Shown: positions 42,011 to 51,479 of the stretch, piece by piece
How positions within the stretch are numbered: the first letter of the stretch is position 1
Layout of the letters: every line of letters starts with the position of its first letter
Source of the DNA: Bdellovibrio sp. BCCA
Lineage (GTDB): Bacteria; Bdellovibrionota; Bdellovibrionia; Bdellovibrionales; Bdellovibrionaceae
Assembly: GCF_037996825.1 (NCBI RefSeq)
Contig: NZ_JBBNAC010000001.1
Coordinates: 3,100,001 to 3,164,000 of the forward strand
Direction of reading: 5' to 3'
Length of the DNA: 64,000 bases
Position numbers and translations under genes: made by a program
The notes under the pieces: generated by a model
Databases searched by the model: none
What the model was told of the DNA's origin: nothing
The model's input: only the letters and a program-made list of their open reading frames with translations

Positions 42011-42943
42011 ATGAAAAAACGTGAATGGCTCATCGTGATTCTTCCTCTATTGGCGACGTGGTCTTTGGACCGCGTCACTAAACTGTGGGCGACAGGAATC
42101 ACTCAGTTGCAATCTTTTGGTCCTGTCCACTTCGTTCTGCACCACAATCACGGTGCCATGTTAGGTCTTTTCTCGGATCTTCCATCGGTCTTGCGTATCG
42201 TGTCTTTGTCTACGGGCGGGGCTTTTCTTCTTTGCACTTACGCTTTGATTCAATATCTTTTGCCCATCAAGTCCCTGACTTTGCGCACGGGCTTATCGAT
42301 TTTGATTGGTGGTATTATCGGCAACGTCACCGATCGTATCGTCTGGGGTTATGTTGTCGACTTCATTGTTGTCGGAACTCCTTCTCTTTCAAGTCCTGCC
42401 TTTAACATCGCCGATGCTTTGCAATGGGTGGGTTATGCATTGATCGTTTATGCAATCATTCGCGAGGGCGAACTTCTTTGGCCCGAAAACAATGTGCGCA
42501 AACAATACTGGGTCAATATGCCTTTCCAATTGAAGTATTGTTTTATTCTGATGGCGGTGGGATTAAGTCTGACGCTTATTTGTTTGGTGTTCTCTTACAC
42601 CTATATGCGCGTGACGATTCAAGAGCTTGTGGGCAATAACGCCTTCTTGGTGAACAAGTTCCTTGTTCCCTATGTGATCACCTTCGTGATTATCTGTGTG
42701 GCCTTTTGCGCGATCTTGTTTGCCGTGGGACGCGTGATTTCTCACCGAATCGCCGGACCTCTTTACGCCTTTGAACGTTTTTTAAAAATGTCATTGGACG
42801 GGACATCCACGCCGCTCAAACTCCGTGCGGGAGACGAATTTAAACATCTGGAAGAACTGGCAGAACAAGTCAATGAGCGCTTAAATCAGATTAAAAAAGA
42901 GCGCACCGTTCAGGTGATCGAATATTCAGAAGACGAAAATTAA
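42011..42943 (+). CDS. lspA: Lipoprotein signal peptidase II fused to a membrane HAMP module
   Basis: A 310-residue protein, twice the usual LspA length. Residues 1-155 form a signal peptidase II with catalytic aspartates in GNVTDR (D108) and FNIADA (D135). Two further transmembrane helices (about 173-197 and 215-242) bracket a short loop and lead to a HAMP-like domain (about 243-295: RIAGPLYAFERFLKM, then RAGDEFKHLEELAEQ). The C-terminus is a charged coiled coil. The first part cleaves prolipoproteins in the inner membrane; the role of the second part is unknown. No strong Shine-Dalgarno sequence is seen. Confidence 0.88.
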   Translation: MKKREWLIVILPLLATWSLDRVTKLWATGITQLQSFGPVHFVLHHNHGAMLGLFSDLPSVLRIVSLSTGGAFLLCTYALIQYLLPIKSLTLRTGLSILIGGIIGNVTDRIVWGYVVDFIVVGTPSLSSPAFNIADALQWVGYALIVYAIIREGELLWPENNVRKQYWVNMPFQLKYCFILMAVGLSLTLICLVFSYTYMRVTIQELVGNNAFLVNKFLVPYVITFVIICVAFCAILFAVGRVISHRIAGPLYAFERFLKMSLDGTSTPLKLRAGDEFKHLEELAEQVNERLNQIKKERTVQVIEYSEDEN

Positions 42944-42962
42944 AAAAACCGGGAAGGAAATG

Positions 42963-42990
42963 CTCCGATCGTGATGATCGGAGTTTCTAT
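42963..42990 (+). terminator. Terminator after lspA
   Basis: CTCCGATC-GTGAT-GATCGGAG is a perfect 8-bp stem followed by TTTCTATTT; it lies between convergent genes. Confidence 0.75.
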
Positions 42991-45659
42991 TTACTTGTTC
43001 CAAGGCTCACTGCAGGAAGGGCGTCGCCCATTTCTCCGGCGCCATCGCCTAAGTTATTTGTATGACCTTGACCGAGTTGACCATTGATATTGTATCCCCA
43101 GCACTTCACCATCGAATTATCAAGAAGAGCACATGTGTGATTTTGACCCGTGTAAATTTGCACCGCTGTTCGCCCCGTTCCTAAGCTCACCGAAGGAAGC
43201 GAATCTCCCATCTCGCCAGCACCATCTCCCATGGAATTTGTATTGCCTTGACCCAACTGACCATAGTTATTGTACCCCCAGCACTTCACTGTCGAATTAT
43301 CTAAAAGAGCACACGTATGATTGTTACCCGCTGAAATCTGCACAGCAGTTCGCCCCGCTCCTAAACTAATCGCCGGTAATGAATCCCCCATCTCGCCAGC
43401 ACCATCTCCCAAAAAATTTGTATGCCCTTGACCCAATTGACCCACGCCATTGACTCCCCAGCACTTTACTGTCGAATTATCTAAAAGAGCACAGGTATGA
43501 AAGATGCCCGCAGAAATTTGTAAGGCGGTTCGTCCCGTTCCTAAATTGATCGCAGATAATGAGTCCCCCATCTCGCCAGCACCGTCTCCCAGTCTATTTG
43601 TATGACCCTGACCCAATTGACCATAAGTATTGTAACCCCAGCACTTCACTGTCGAATTATCTAAAAGAGCACAAGCATGAGAATCACCCGCAGAAATTTG
43701 AACGGCAGTTCGTCCCGTTCCTAAACTAACCGTCGGCAACGAATCCCCCATCTCTCCAGCGCCATCTCCTAAATTATTTATGTGACCTTGACCCAATTGA
43801 CCATAGTTATTGTACCCCCAGCACTTCACTGTTGAATTATCGAGAAGGGCACAGGTGAAATGCGACCCCGTTGAAATTTGCACGGCAGTTCGTCCCGTTC
43901 CTAAATTGATCGCCGGTAATGAATCCCCCATCTCGCCAGCACCATCTCCTAAATCATTTGTATGACCTTGACCCAATTGACCAACGCTGTTGGAGCCCCA
44001 ACACTTCACTGTTGCATTATCGAGAAGGGCACAGCTGTGATAATAACCCGCCGAAACTTGCACGGCGGTTCGCCCCGTTCCTAAACTAATCGGAGGTAAC
44101 GAATCCCCCATCTCTCCAGCGCCATCTCCTAAATTATTTATATGCCCCTGCCCTAATTGCCCATAGGTATTGTTGCCCCAGCACTTCACAGTTGAATTAT
44201 CGAGAATAGCACAAGTGTGATTGTTACCCGCCGCCATCTGCTTAAATCGTCGTGCTCGTATTAATTCCGGATCTTGAACTTTCACCAAACGCGAAGGAGA
44301 GGTTCCAAATTTAAGCGCAGGAAGAGCGTTACCCATTTCTCCGGCAGCGTCGCCTAGGTAATTCATATTCCCCTGACCCAGTTGCCCCCAACCATTGAAG
44401 CCCCAACACTTTGCCGTCGAATTGTCTAACAGAGCACAACTATGATTTATGCCAGCGGAAACTTGAAGAACCGTTCGCCCCGTTCCTAAATCGACTGCCG
44501 GTAACGAGTCTCCCATTTCCCCAGCCCCATCACCCAAACTATTTGTATGACCTTGTCCTAACCGACCGTTGCCATTGTAACCCCAACACTTCACGGTGGA
44601 GTTATCTAAGAGGGCGCAAGTGTGATTACCACCAACAGAAATCTGTACCGCCGTGCGACCGGTTCCTAAATCAACCGCTGGCAAAGCGTCGCCCATTTCT
44701 CCAGCGCCATCTCCTAAGACAGTGGTATTGCCAATTCCAAGATTACCATTGGAGTTATTTCCCCAGCATTTGACGGAAAAATTATCTAGAATAGCACACG
44801 TGTGGTTATTCCCGGCGGCTACCTGACGGGCAGTACGCCCCGTACCCAAATTAATCGCAGGCAAAGAGTCACCCATTTCACCTGCGCTATCTCCAAGCGA
44901 TGCCGTACTCCCCTGACCTAATTGACCGTTGTTATTGTATCCCCAACACTTCAAAGTAAAATTATCCAAAAGTGCACACGTATGATCGCTGCCTGTCGCA
45001 ATTTGCAATGCTGTTCGGCCCGTTCCTAAATTCACTGCGGGTAGTGCGTCACCCATTTCACCTGCGCCATCTCCTATTTTATTGATGTGACCTTGCCCTA
45101 GGTGTCCTGCTGAGTTTAATCCCCAACACTTCACCGTAGAGTTATCCAACAGAGCGCAAGTGTGGTTGTTTCCCGCAGCCAGTTGTCGAGCCGTGCGGCC
45201 TGTTCCCAAGTCGATCGCAGATAATGAATCTCCCATTTGTCCGGAAGTATCTCCGATGTTATTCGTATGTCCCTGTCCTAATTGACCCTGTAGATTGCCG
45301 CCCCAACACTTCACAGTGGAGTTATCCAAGAGTGCACAGGTATGAAGGCCACCGGCTACGATCTGCACGGCAGTACGATTTGTTCCTAAATTTACTGTTG
45401 GCAAGGAGTCACCCATTTCGCCTGAACCATCACCTAGATTATTCGTATTGCCAACCCCTAGCTGACCGGAGCCATTACCACCCCAACATCTCACTGTTGA
45501 GTTATCTAAAATTGCACAAGTATGATTTTGCCCGCCCACAACCTGCTTCACCTTCACCGAATTCTTCTGCGACCACATTGCTGTCGGCAACATGCCTCCG
45601 GCGAAGACAGAACTCGCCGTCCCGAAAAATATAAAAAGAGAAAAAATAAAACTATTCAT
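42987..45659 (-). CDS. Secreted RCC1-like double beta-propeller
   Basis: An 890-residue protein with signal peptide (MNSFIFSLFIFFGTASSVFA). It holds 14 repeats of about 60 residues, each with KCWG, GQLGQGHTN, GEMGDSLP, LGTGRTA and HTCALLDNST. An extra 15-residue insert (around FGTSPSRLVKVQDPELIRAR) splits the array into two sets of seven, suggesting two seven-bladed propellers. Two cysteines per repeat (TCALLDN and KCWG) could give a disulfide in each blade. The ATG at 45659 follows GGGAG. It is probably a surface or periplasmic binding protein; the partner is unknown. Confidence 0.88.
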   Translation of the reverse strand: MNSFIFSLFIFFGTASSVFAGGMLPTAMWSQKNSVKVKQVVGGQNHTCAILDNSTVRCWGGNGSGQLGVGNTNNLGDGSGEMGDSLPTVNLGTNRTAVQIVAGGLHTCALLDNSTVKCWGGNLQGQLGQGHTNNIGDTSGQMGDSLSAIDLGTGRTARQLAAGNNHTCALLDNSTVKCWGLNSAGHLGQGHINKIGDGAGEMGDALPAVNLGTGRTALQIATGSDHTCALLDNFTLKCWGYNNNGQLGQGSTASLGDSAGEMGDSLPAINLGTGRTARQVAAGNNHTCAILDNFSVKCWGNNSNGNLGIGNTTVLGDGAGEMGDALPAVDLGTGRTAVQISVGGNHTCALLDNSTVKCWGYNGNGRLGQGHTNSLGDGAGEMGDSLPAVDLGTGRTVLQVSAGINHSCALLDNSTAKCWGFNGWGQLGQGNMNYLGDAAGEMGNALPALKFGTSPSRLVKVQDPELIRARRFKQMAAGNNHTCAILDNSTVKCWGNNTYGQLGQGHINNLGDGAGEMGDSLPPISLGTGRTAVQVSAGYYHSCALLDNATVKCWGSNSVGQLGQGHTNDLGDGAGEMGDSLPAINLGTGRTAVQISTGSHFTCALLDNSTVKCWGYNNYGQLGQGHINNLGDGAGEMGDSLPTVSLGTGRTAVQISAGDSHACALLDNSTVKCWGYNTYGQLGQGHTNRLGDGAGEMGDSLSAINLGTGRTALQISAGIFHTCALLDNSTVKCWGVNGVGQLGQGHTNFLGDGAGEMGDSLPAISLGAGRTAVQISAGNNHTCALLDNSTVKCWGYNNYGQLGQGNTNSMGDGAGEMGDSLPSVSLGTGRTAVQIYTGQNHTCALLDNSMVKCWGYNINGQLGQGHTNNLGDGAGEMGDALPAVSLGTSK
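42990..45530 (-). repeat. Tandem DNA repeats of about 180 bp
   Basis: The coding repeats are also conserved at DNA level: for example ccccagcacttcac recurs every 180 bases. Near-identity of neighbouring units suggests recent duplication or gene conversion. Confidence 0.85.
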
Positions 45660-45940
45660 CTTAAGTCTCCCTGATACGCAGCCCTCCTCTTGTATCGGGA
45701 ACTTCAATTTTTCGCTGGATATTGAGACATTAATTTGTGCTGCAGGTCGATCAATAAATGCAGCGATTTTTGAATGAAAACCTCTATGACTCCTGACAAA
45801 CACTTTTGATGTTGCCAACGATAATTCAGCAACACTATTTGCGCTACTTCCAGTCACTGTAAGCTAAAAAAGCCCTACGCATATTGTAACAAATTGAATG
45901 TCGAACCAAGTATCCTATACGTTCTTTACTAATTAAAAAA

Positions 45941-46726
45941 ATGGAACTGTCATTGAAAAAAAGTACGGCTTCTCTTACTGACCAATTTTATACTTCAAAA
46001 CTCCTGGAGGAGTTTCATCGCAGGAAAGATAAAAACCCACGCTACTCTTTAAGATCCTACGCTCATTTTTTAGGCCTTAACTCCGGTACGCTGTCTTCGA
46101 TTCTGCAAGGAAAAAGACCTTTGCCCCAGAAAGACATCGAAACCGTTGTGCATAAATTGAAACTCGCCGCTACTGAAAAACGACTCTTCATTGAAAGTGT
46201 TAACAAAAAAAACTCTGCTATCACACCCAAAGAATCTTTCTATCTTAACCCCGACCAACTTCAGATCATTTTTAATGAGTGGGAATACTTTGTAATTTTA
46301 GCCGTTTTTAAACTTGAGAACTTTGAATGCTCCGCGAAGTGGATTCATCGAAAAACAAAAATACCCATCGACCGGGTTCAGATATGTCTCGATGTTCTTT
46401 TGTCTTCAGGTCTTATCAGGCGAAATGAATTTGGACACCTTGTGCGCAGTCAAAAAGCTCTTCACACCTCACATGGGGTGCCATCGGAGGCGATTCGTCG
46501 TGCCCATAAAAACAATCTTCGTATGTCTCTAGAAAAACTGGAACAAATACCTGTTGAAGAAAGAGATTTTAACTTCTTCACGGTGGCTTTAGATAAGACT
46601 CGTTATAATAAATTAAAAAAGGCCATTCTAAAATTTAGAGATGAATTATCCCGATTGGATGATCTTTCTAAAAAACACCGCGTTTACAGAGTCGGTGTTC
46701 AGCTCTTTCCCCTATCCTATGATTAA
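45941..46726 (+). CDS. TIGR02147/DUF4423 family regulator-like protein
   Basis: A 261-residue protein. The N-terminal helix-turn-helix (NPRYSLRSYAHFLGLNSGTL, then ILQGKRPLP) and the central and C-terminal blocks (WEYFVILAVFKLENFE, FFTVALDKTRYN, YRVGVQLFPLSYD) identify the TIGR02147 family, which is expanded in Bdellovibrio and Fibrobacter. It is thought to bind DNA; targets are unknown. It is divergent from the RCC1-like gene and followed directly by a secreted protein, so it may control either. Confidence 0.85.
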   Translation: MELSLKKSTASLTDQFYTSKLLEEFHRRKDKNPRYSLRSYAHFLGLNSGTLSSILQGKRPLPQKDIETVVHKLKLAATEKRLFIESVNKKNSAITPKESFYLNPDQLQIIFNEWEYFVILAVFKLENFECSAKWIHRKTKIPIDRVQICLDVLLSSGLIRRNEFGHLVRSQKALHTSHGVPSEAIRRAHKNNLRMSLEKLEQIPVEERDFNFFTVALDKTRYNKLKKAILKFRDELSRLDDLSKKHRVYRVGVQLFPLSYD

Positions 46727-46736
46727 AAGGATGCCG

Positions 46737-47612
46737 ATGATTTCTTTCTTTATTTCTCTATTTCTTCTTTCCCCGCAGAGCCGAGCTTCTACAGACTGGG
46801 TCGGTAATGGTGGAAACCTCATTGAATGTCAGAATCCGTACCGCCTTAAGCTTCTCGATTATTATGAAGGTCAATACAGAAGAAATCTTACGATGGACCT
46901 GGGTCCGGCCGATTCGGTTAATGAAAAGGTTCTGTCCGTTTTGAATCGCCTAGAAAAGATCAACCCTTCAAGAGCCCAAATTTATAAAATGTGGTTCCGC
47001 GAATTCCATAAAGAGGTTGAATTCTTCCAAGGGCATAAGTTTGTCCCCACTCCAGATACAGGCACTCTAATAATACCGAACAATTGCGAAATTATACAGA
47101 TTGGCGCTCAGAGACCTGACAACCAAATTATGCCGGGAGACTCCCGTTACTTAATTAGCGAAGACTTATGGAAACGAACAAGCTCTGAAGATCGTGCGGG
47201 ACTTATTTTACATGAACTCATCTATCGCGAAGGAATCGGCCTCGAGCAAACGACGTCTACACGTGTAAGATATTTCAATCAAATTATCAGCTCTAGAGAA
47301 TTTGAAACTTACGACAGTATTAAAATGCTTAAACTGATACAAGCCGTGGGATTTAGATACGTCGATTATTATGGAGTTCCCATTGATCTAGAGCATGCCG
47401 GATATTATCCAAGCGGAGCTGTCCACAGGGCCTTTGCGACAGGCGGCGAATATATCCAAGGGCAGAACAGAATTTCTCTGAAAAGTGAATGGGTTGTCTT
47501 TAACGAGGATGGGACCATTCAGTCTATTCAAAAACGAGAATCAGCTATTACAGAAGACGCGGCCGAGAATTCCCACAGAAAGAAAAATAAGAAAGTAAAG
47601 GGCACTTTTTAG
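46737..47612 (+). CDS. Secreted protein with HELIY motif, unknown family
   Basis: A 291-residue protein with signal peptide (MISFFISLFLLSPQSRAS). LILHELIYREGIGLEQ resembles the start of a zinc-peptidase helix but has Tyr where HExxH needs His, so it may be an inactive relative. STDWVGNGGNLIECQ near the mature N-terminus is seen in secreted Bdellovibrio proteins. The ATG at 46737 has AAGG six bases upstream; earlier in-frame ATGs overlap the preceding gene. It is in an operon with the TIGR02147 regulator. Confidence 0.65.
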   Translation: MISFFISLFLLSPQSRASTDWVGNGGNLIECQNPYRLKLLDYYEGQYRRNLTMDLGPADSVNEKVLSVLNRLEKINPSRAQIYKMWFREFHKEVEFFQGHKFVPTPDTGTLIIPNNCEIIQIGAQRPDNQIMPGDSRYLISEDLWKRTSSEDRAGLILHELIYREGIGLEQTTSTRVRYFNQIISSREFETYDSIKMLKLIQAVGFRYVDYYGVPIDLEHAGYYPSGAVHRAFATGGEYIQGQNRISLKSEWVVFNEDGTIQSIQKRESAITEDAAENSHRKKNKKVKGTF

Positions 47613-47631
47613 GTGCCCTTTTTTATTTTAG
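47597..47631 (+). terminator. Terminator after the secreted HELIY protein
   Basis: AAGGGCAC and GTGCCCTT form an 8-bp stem around TTTTTAG, which includes the stop codon, then TTTTTTATTTT. It lies between convergent genes. Confidence 0.8.
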
Positions 47632-49184
47632 CTCGCAGTATTGAGCGGCAATAAGTCTTCATTAATTGAAACCGCGGTTTTGGCAGGAACTGCCGCAACC
47701 TTCGCCGGTTTCTTAGCAAAAGACTTTGCTACAGGCGCAGCCGACTGATGAGGATGGGCCCCTTCACCTTTAATGACTTCAACCAATGTTGAAATCACAT
47801 TGCTCATGCTCTCAGCCTGAGCCGATAATTCTTCTGCTGAAGCCGCCGCTTCTTCCGAAGAAGCCGCATTGATTTGCGTGACCTGATCCAACTGATTCAT
47901 CGCTTTACTGATTTGCGTGATACCATTGGCTTGCTCCGTACTTGCCGAAGCAATTTCATTATTAATCTGAGTCACTTTTTTAACGGATGTCAAAATATCA
48001 CCCAAGACAGTTCCACTGCGTTCCGCCTGTTCACTGCCTGTTTCGATTCTTTCCACGCTGGTCTTAATCAACTCCGTAATGTCTTTCGCCGCAGAAGAAC
48101 TGCGTTGCGCAAGACTGCGAACGGCTTCCGCCACAACCGCAAAACCTTTACCTTGCTCTCCGGCGCGAGCTGCTTCTACTGCTGCATTCAAGGCCAAAAG
48201 ATTGGTTTGGAAAGCGATATCATCAATCACGTTGATGATCTCAGCAATTCGTTTTGAATCATTCGAAATATTTCCCATGGAAGAAACCAAAGCGCGGATT
48301 TCTTGCTCACCACGAGAGGCAATTTCGCTTGTTTCATTCGACAACTGCGCCGCTTGGCTGGCGTTCTCAGAATTCACCTTCACCATGGAAGAAAGTTCTT
48401 CGATGGTTGCTACCGTTTCTTCAAGTGAAGATGCCTGCTCTGTCGTCGCCTGAGAAAGCTCTTCAGAAGAAGATGCAATTTGCTGAGCCGCACTCGACAC
48501 TTGATCTGAAGCGCTTGTCAGATTCTCGATCACGCTGTTGATAGCTTTACCCAAAGAAATCAACACGAAACTTGCAAACGAAACTCCCAAGAGAATTGCA
48601 ATGCCGCTGGTAAGAAGAACCAAAAAGTGGGCTTGCTTATAGTCAGCAGCCGCTTGCTCTGCATCTTCCACCATGCGCTTTTCATTGCGATCTACAGTCG
48701 AGTTGATAATTTCTTCGCCGATTTTTCTAAGCGGAGATCCTTTTTCGTGACTTAAAGTGATCGCGCGTTTGTTATCCCCGTCCGTAGAAATTTTGCGAAC
48801 CTGTTCCGTAAGACTCCACCAAGCTTGGTAGTTTTCACGAAACTTGGTCATCTCTTCTTTTCCAGCTTCCGTGGAAATTTCATAAAGACCGTCGATCTTT
48901 TTTAGCATTTCGTCATGGCGCTTGTCCATCAATTGACCAATCGCCTGCATACCTTCGTTTGTTTCTTCCAGAACAAAGGTTCGCTCATTCATCATTTGCA
49001 AATAGAACAAAGCTTTGATGTCTTTCACAAGCGACACACGGGCACTGCGTTCTTTCACAATGCGATCCAGCGTTGCGTTGAGCATTTCCATGCGACTTAA
49101 ACCGATTCCTGCGATGACGGCAGAACCCAAAATAAGAATCCCCATCACTAACGCCAACTTAAAATTGAGACTTCGTTTTTTCAT
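47628..49184 (-). CDS. Methyl-accepting chemotaxis protein (four-helix-bundle sensor)
   Basis: A 518-residue chemoreceptor: N-terminal transmembrane helix ([20 protein letters not shown]), a helical periplasmic domain of the 4HB type ([18 protein letters not shown]...), a second transmembrane helix ([21 protein letters not shown]), and a signalling domain with tip [22 protein letters not shown] Lys/Ala/Pro-rich tail (about residues 470-518) follows. Ligand unknown. The signalling tip matches that of the receptor at 25241, so both probably join the same array. Confidence 0.93.
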   Translation of the reverse strand: MKKRSLNFKLALVMGILILGSAVIAGIGLSRMEMLNATLDRIVKERSARVSLVKDIKALFYLQMMNERTFVLEETNEGMQAIGQLMDKRHDEMLKKIDGLYEISTEAGKEEMTKFRENYQAWWSLTEQVRKISTDGDNKRAITLSHEKGSPLRKIGEEIINSTVDRNEKRMVEDAEQAAADYKQAHFLVLLTSGIAILLGVSFASFVLISLGKAINSVIENLTSASDQVSSAAQQIASSSEELSQATTEQASSLEETVATIEELSSMVKVNSENASQAAQLSNETSEIASRGEQEIRALVSSMGNISNDSKRIAEIINVIDDIAFQTNLLALNAAVEAARAGEQGKGFAVVAEAVRSLAQRSSSAAKDITELIKTSVERIETGSEQAERSGTVLGDILTSVKKVTQINNEIASASTEQANGITQISKAMNQLDQVTQINAASSEEAAASAEELSAQAESMSNVISTLVEVIKGEGAHPHQSAAPVAKSFAKKPAKVAAVPAKTAVSINEDLLPLNTAS

Positions 49185-49280
49185 TTACACCTCCGCAATA
49201 TATCTCAAAATATTTTTCAAAATTTAAATAATAAAATGCCTTTAGCCCTCCAAGGACTTTCAAACTTCAAAAATCATAAA

Positions 49281-49306
49281 TAAAAAGCCGTGCAGAGTTG
49301 CACAGC
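49281..49306 (-). terminator. Terminator of the XRE gene
   Basis: On the minus strand GCTGTGCA-ACTC-TGCACGGC is followed by TTTTTATTTATG. Confidence 0.65.
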
Positions 49307-49377
49307 ATCCGGAATTATTTTCTAGTAAACAAACTTAACTTAGTTTCGGAAAAATATTTTAGAACTTAAGCACATTA

Positions 49378-49698
49378 CTAATTTGTATCTCCAGAAATTT
49401 TCACGGGACGCAAGATAACTTCATAAATTCCCGCGTGAAGATCTTGTTTCAGATCACTCACGTCAATTTGTATCACGGGCTTCACCGCTTGCTGTTGTGT
49501 CGTCTGACGTCCATACAAACTATCAATTGAGATTTGCAAAGCATCACACACACTGAAAACTTGTTCGATGTTGCGTGGCTTTTGCCCTCCCATCCAATGA
49601 TAGAGTGTCTTTCTGGAAACTTTCGAACGGCGCTCTAGATCTGCAACAGACAATCCACGCTCCAACATTACTCGTTTTAGATTTTTCGCCATGTTCAT
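49378..49698 (-). CDS. XRE family helix-turn-helix protein
   Basis: A 106-residue protein. The N-terminal Cro/CI-type helix-turn-helix spans about residues 5-62 (ERGLSVADLERRSKVSRKTL, then YHWMGGQKPRNIEQVFSVCD). The C-terminal part (residues 70-106) is short and hydrophobic-acidic, without a known effector fold. GAGGAA precedes the ATG at 49698. Target unknown; it stands alone between a chemoreceptor and an exonuclease gene. Confidence 0.85.
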   Translation of the reverse strand: MNMAKNLKRVMLERGLSVADLERRSKVSRKTLYHWMGGQKPRNIEQVFSVCDALQISIDSLYGRQTTQQQAVKPVIQIDVSDLKQDLHAGIYEVILRPVKISGDTN

Positions 49699-49858
49699 AT
49701 TTTATTCCTCGGAATAAATAATTAAAAGTTTGACCACTTTCTCTGTGCCGAGCCAGCAGTCTCACATAAGAGAATTTTTTCCCTCTTCAAGGAATTATTA
49801 GAGTGATGAATAATTTTAGGAAAAAAGTGATAATGCTCGTCGTTTCACAAAGGGAAAT

Positions 49859-50686
49859 TTAAAAAACAATCGCAACGTCACTAATGCGAGTGAGATAATA
49901 TCTTTTTGCAGTTTGATCTTTATGACAAAAAGCCTGCAAATAATCTCCGTCGGGATTTCTCACAATACCGATCGGAGTAAGTCGGCGGGTTTCGCCTTTC
50001 GCGGAACCGCCTTGATAAATCATATCGATGTCTTTTTTGTTTTGAGTGGCTTCGATAAGATTTTTCAACTGATTGTCCGTGGAAAACATCAATGAATAGT
50101 CTTTCCACCAAAGATTTTTTCCCTGGCTTTTGATAGCCCCGGCTAAGGTCATTTCCTCGCCCATTTTTTGAAAACATCCCAGCGCTACATGCAAACATGC
50201 TTTGGCATCATCGTACGCGCGGTGAGCTTGTCCACCATCAATCGCCATATGCTTAACCAATGTTTGCAGTTTATGGTTTTCAACCCCATGAATCCACTTT
50301 CGCGAAAGCAGGCTGGTGCAAAGCGCGGGCTCTGACGGCAACGGCAATCGCGCTTTTTCAAAATCAATGGAAACAAATCCCATATCAAAGGGAGCATGGT
50401 GAGCCATGACGACAGAATCTTTAAAGAAGGCATGAATCTCGTGAATTTTTTCAGACATCAACGGTGCGTCTTTCACCATCTCGTTGGAAATCCCATGAAT
50501 GCCGATGATGAAATCGCTCATCAATTCGCGCGGTTTTAATAAGAACTGTAAACGGTCGACCTCTTTACCCTTGTACCATTTCACCGCGCCAAACTCGACA
50601 ATGTCATAACCAATGGGATAAGCTCCGCTGGTTTCCGTATCAAAGGCAACGTATGTATATTCGTTCAAAGGAAGATCTAGATTCAT
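49859..50686 (-). CDS. DEDDh exonuclease fused to a WYL-like domain
   Basis: A 275-residue protein. Residues 1-175 form a DnaQ/RNase T-type 3'-5' exonuclease: AFDTETSG, HHAPFDMGF and HRAYDDAKA supply the DEDDh acids and histidine. Residues about 205-275 resemble a WYL domain: IDMIYQGGSAKGETRRLTPI, then GDYLQAFCHKDQTAKRYYL. WYL domains bind nucleic acids or nucleotides and regulate defence and repair proteins. A repair or phage-defence role is possible. No clear Shine-Dalgarno sequence precedes the ATG. Confidence 0.82.
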   Translation of the reverse strand: MNLDLPLNEYTYVAFDTETSGAYPIGYDIVEFGAVKWYKGKEVDRLQFLLKPRELMSDFIIGIHGISNEMVKDAPLMSEKIHEIHAFFKDSVVMAHHAPFDMGFVSIDFEKARLPLPSEPALCTSLLSRKWIHGVENHKLQTLVKHMAIDGGQAHRAYDDAKACLHVALGCFQKMGEEMTLAGAIKSQGKNLWWKDYSLMFSTDNQLKNLIEATQNKKDIDMIYQGGSAKGETRRLTPIGIVRNPDGDYLQAFCHKDQTAKRYYLTRISDVAIVF

Positions 50687-50780
50687 AAGCTTCAGAATTT
50701 ATACTGATCTGGGCTTTTGGTCCAGTTCCTCCGAGGTCTCTTCAGCGAAATCTTTGTTTTTCGCTTATGAATGGTTCACA

Positions 50781-51479
50781 ATGAAACGACTATCTATGCG
50801 AAGATACATTGCTTTTATCATTATTCTATTCTCTTCATTGCGAGTTTTTGCCGCCGAGGGCAACACCTCTCCCACCTTTCAGCTTTCGGGAGACGTGAGT
50901 CTTCTTTCTCATTATGTCGAGTACGGGCTTTCGCAGTCGGATAAGTCACCGGCCTTGCAAGGATCTTTTTGGTTTAACTTTGGCCCGCAGTTTCGTTTGG
51001 GACTTTGGGGTTCTAATACAAACTTCGAGCATAGCGATGATCACTTCAACTTGCGCATGAATGCTGACATCAAGGTGTCGTTCTCTGCGACAACACATTT
51101 GATTATCACTTACAGTAAAAGTCAGTACTATAATGGCGGCGATCACAACGGTGATTTATTGGGCGGTCATTTTCATTTTGGCGACTATAGAATTCTTTAC
51201 GACAACAACAGCAACTGGGAAGGCACGGATCACCGTTCTTCCCGTTATGCTTTCGGAAAAGTTTCGACGGTTTTCGGTTCTTGGAAATGGGATAACGAAA
51301 TCGGTTACAACACTCCCAGCGTCGACAATATCAATCCTTACTTTGATGCTCGAACGGGATTGGGAACAAAATGGGGTGTGATCTTTTTTGAAGGAGCCCT
51401 CACTGGAACTAGCGAGAGCTCTCAATTTAATGGCGCGGGAGATTTCTTTTTTATTCTGTCTGCGTCGACGGATCTTTAA
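50781..51479 (+). CDS. TorF/TIGR02001 (Gcw_chp) family putative outer-membrane protein
   Basis: A protein of about 232 residues with signal peptide (ending RVFAAE) and beta-barrel-like strands. [20 protein letters not shown] followed by [20 protein letters not shown] matches the TIGR02001/Gcw_chp pattern of putative porins. Start is uncertain; ATG 50781 is favoured over 50754 because the hydrophobic core then begins about 15 residues in, but no strong Shine-Dalgarno sequence is seen. Its last 29 bases overlap the end of motB on the other strand. Confidence 0.78.
   Translation: MKRLSMRRYIAFIIILFSSLRVFAAEGNTSPTFQLSGDVSLLSHYVEYGLSQSDKSPALQGSFWFNFGPQFRLGLWGSNTNFEHSDDHFNLRMNADIKVSFSATTHLIITYSKSQYYNGGDHNGDLLGGHFHFGDYRILYDNNSNWEGTDHRSSRYAFGKVSTVFGSWKWDNEIGYNTPSVDNINPYFDARTGLGTKWGVIFFEGALTGTSESSQFNGAGDFFFILSASTDL

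Noticed and set aside
42990-45640. Long open frames on the plus strand opposite the RCC1-like gene, and regular 180-bp periodicity suggestive of an array
   Set aside because: The frames are antisense by-products of the repeats, and the periodicity encodes protein blades; it is not a CRISPR array because units are 180 bp with no spacers.
46737-47612. HELIY considered as an active HExxH zinc protease
   Set aside because: The second histidine is replaced by tyrosine and no third ligand could be placed.
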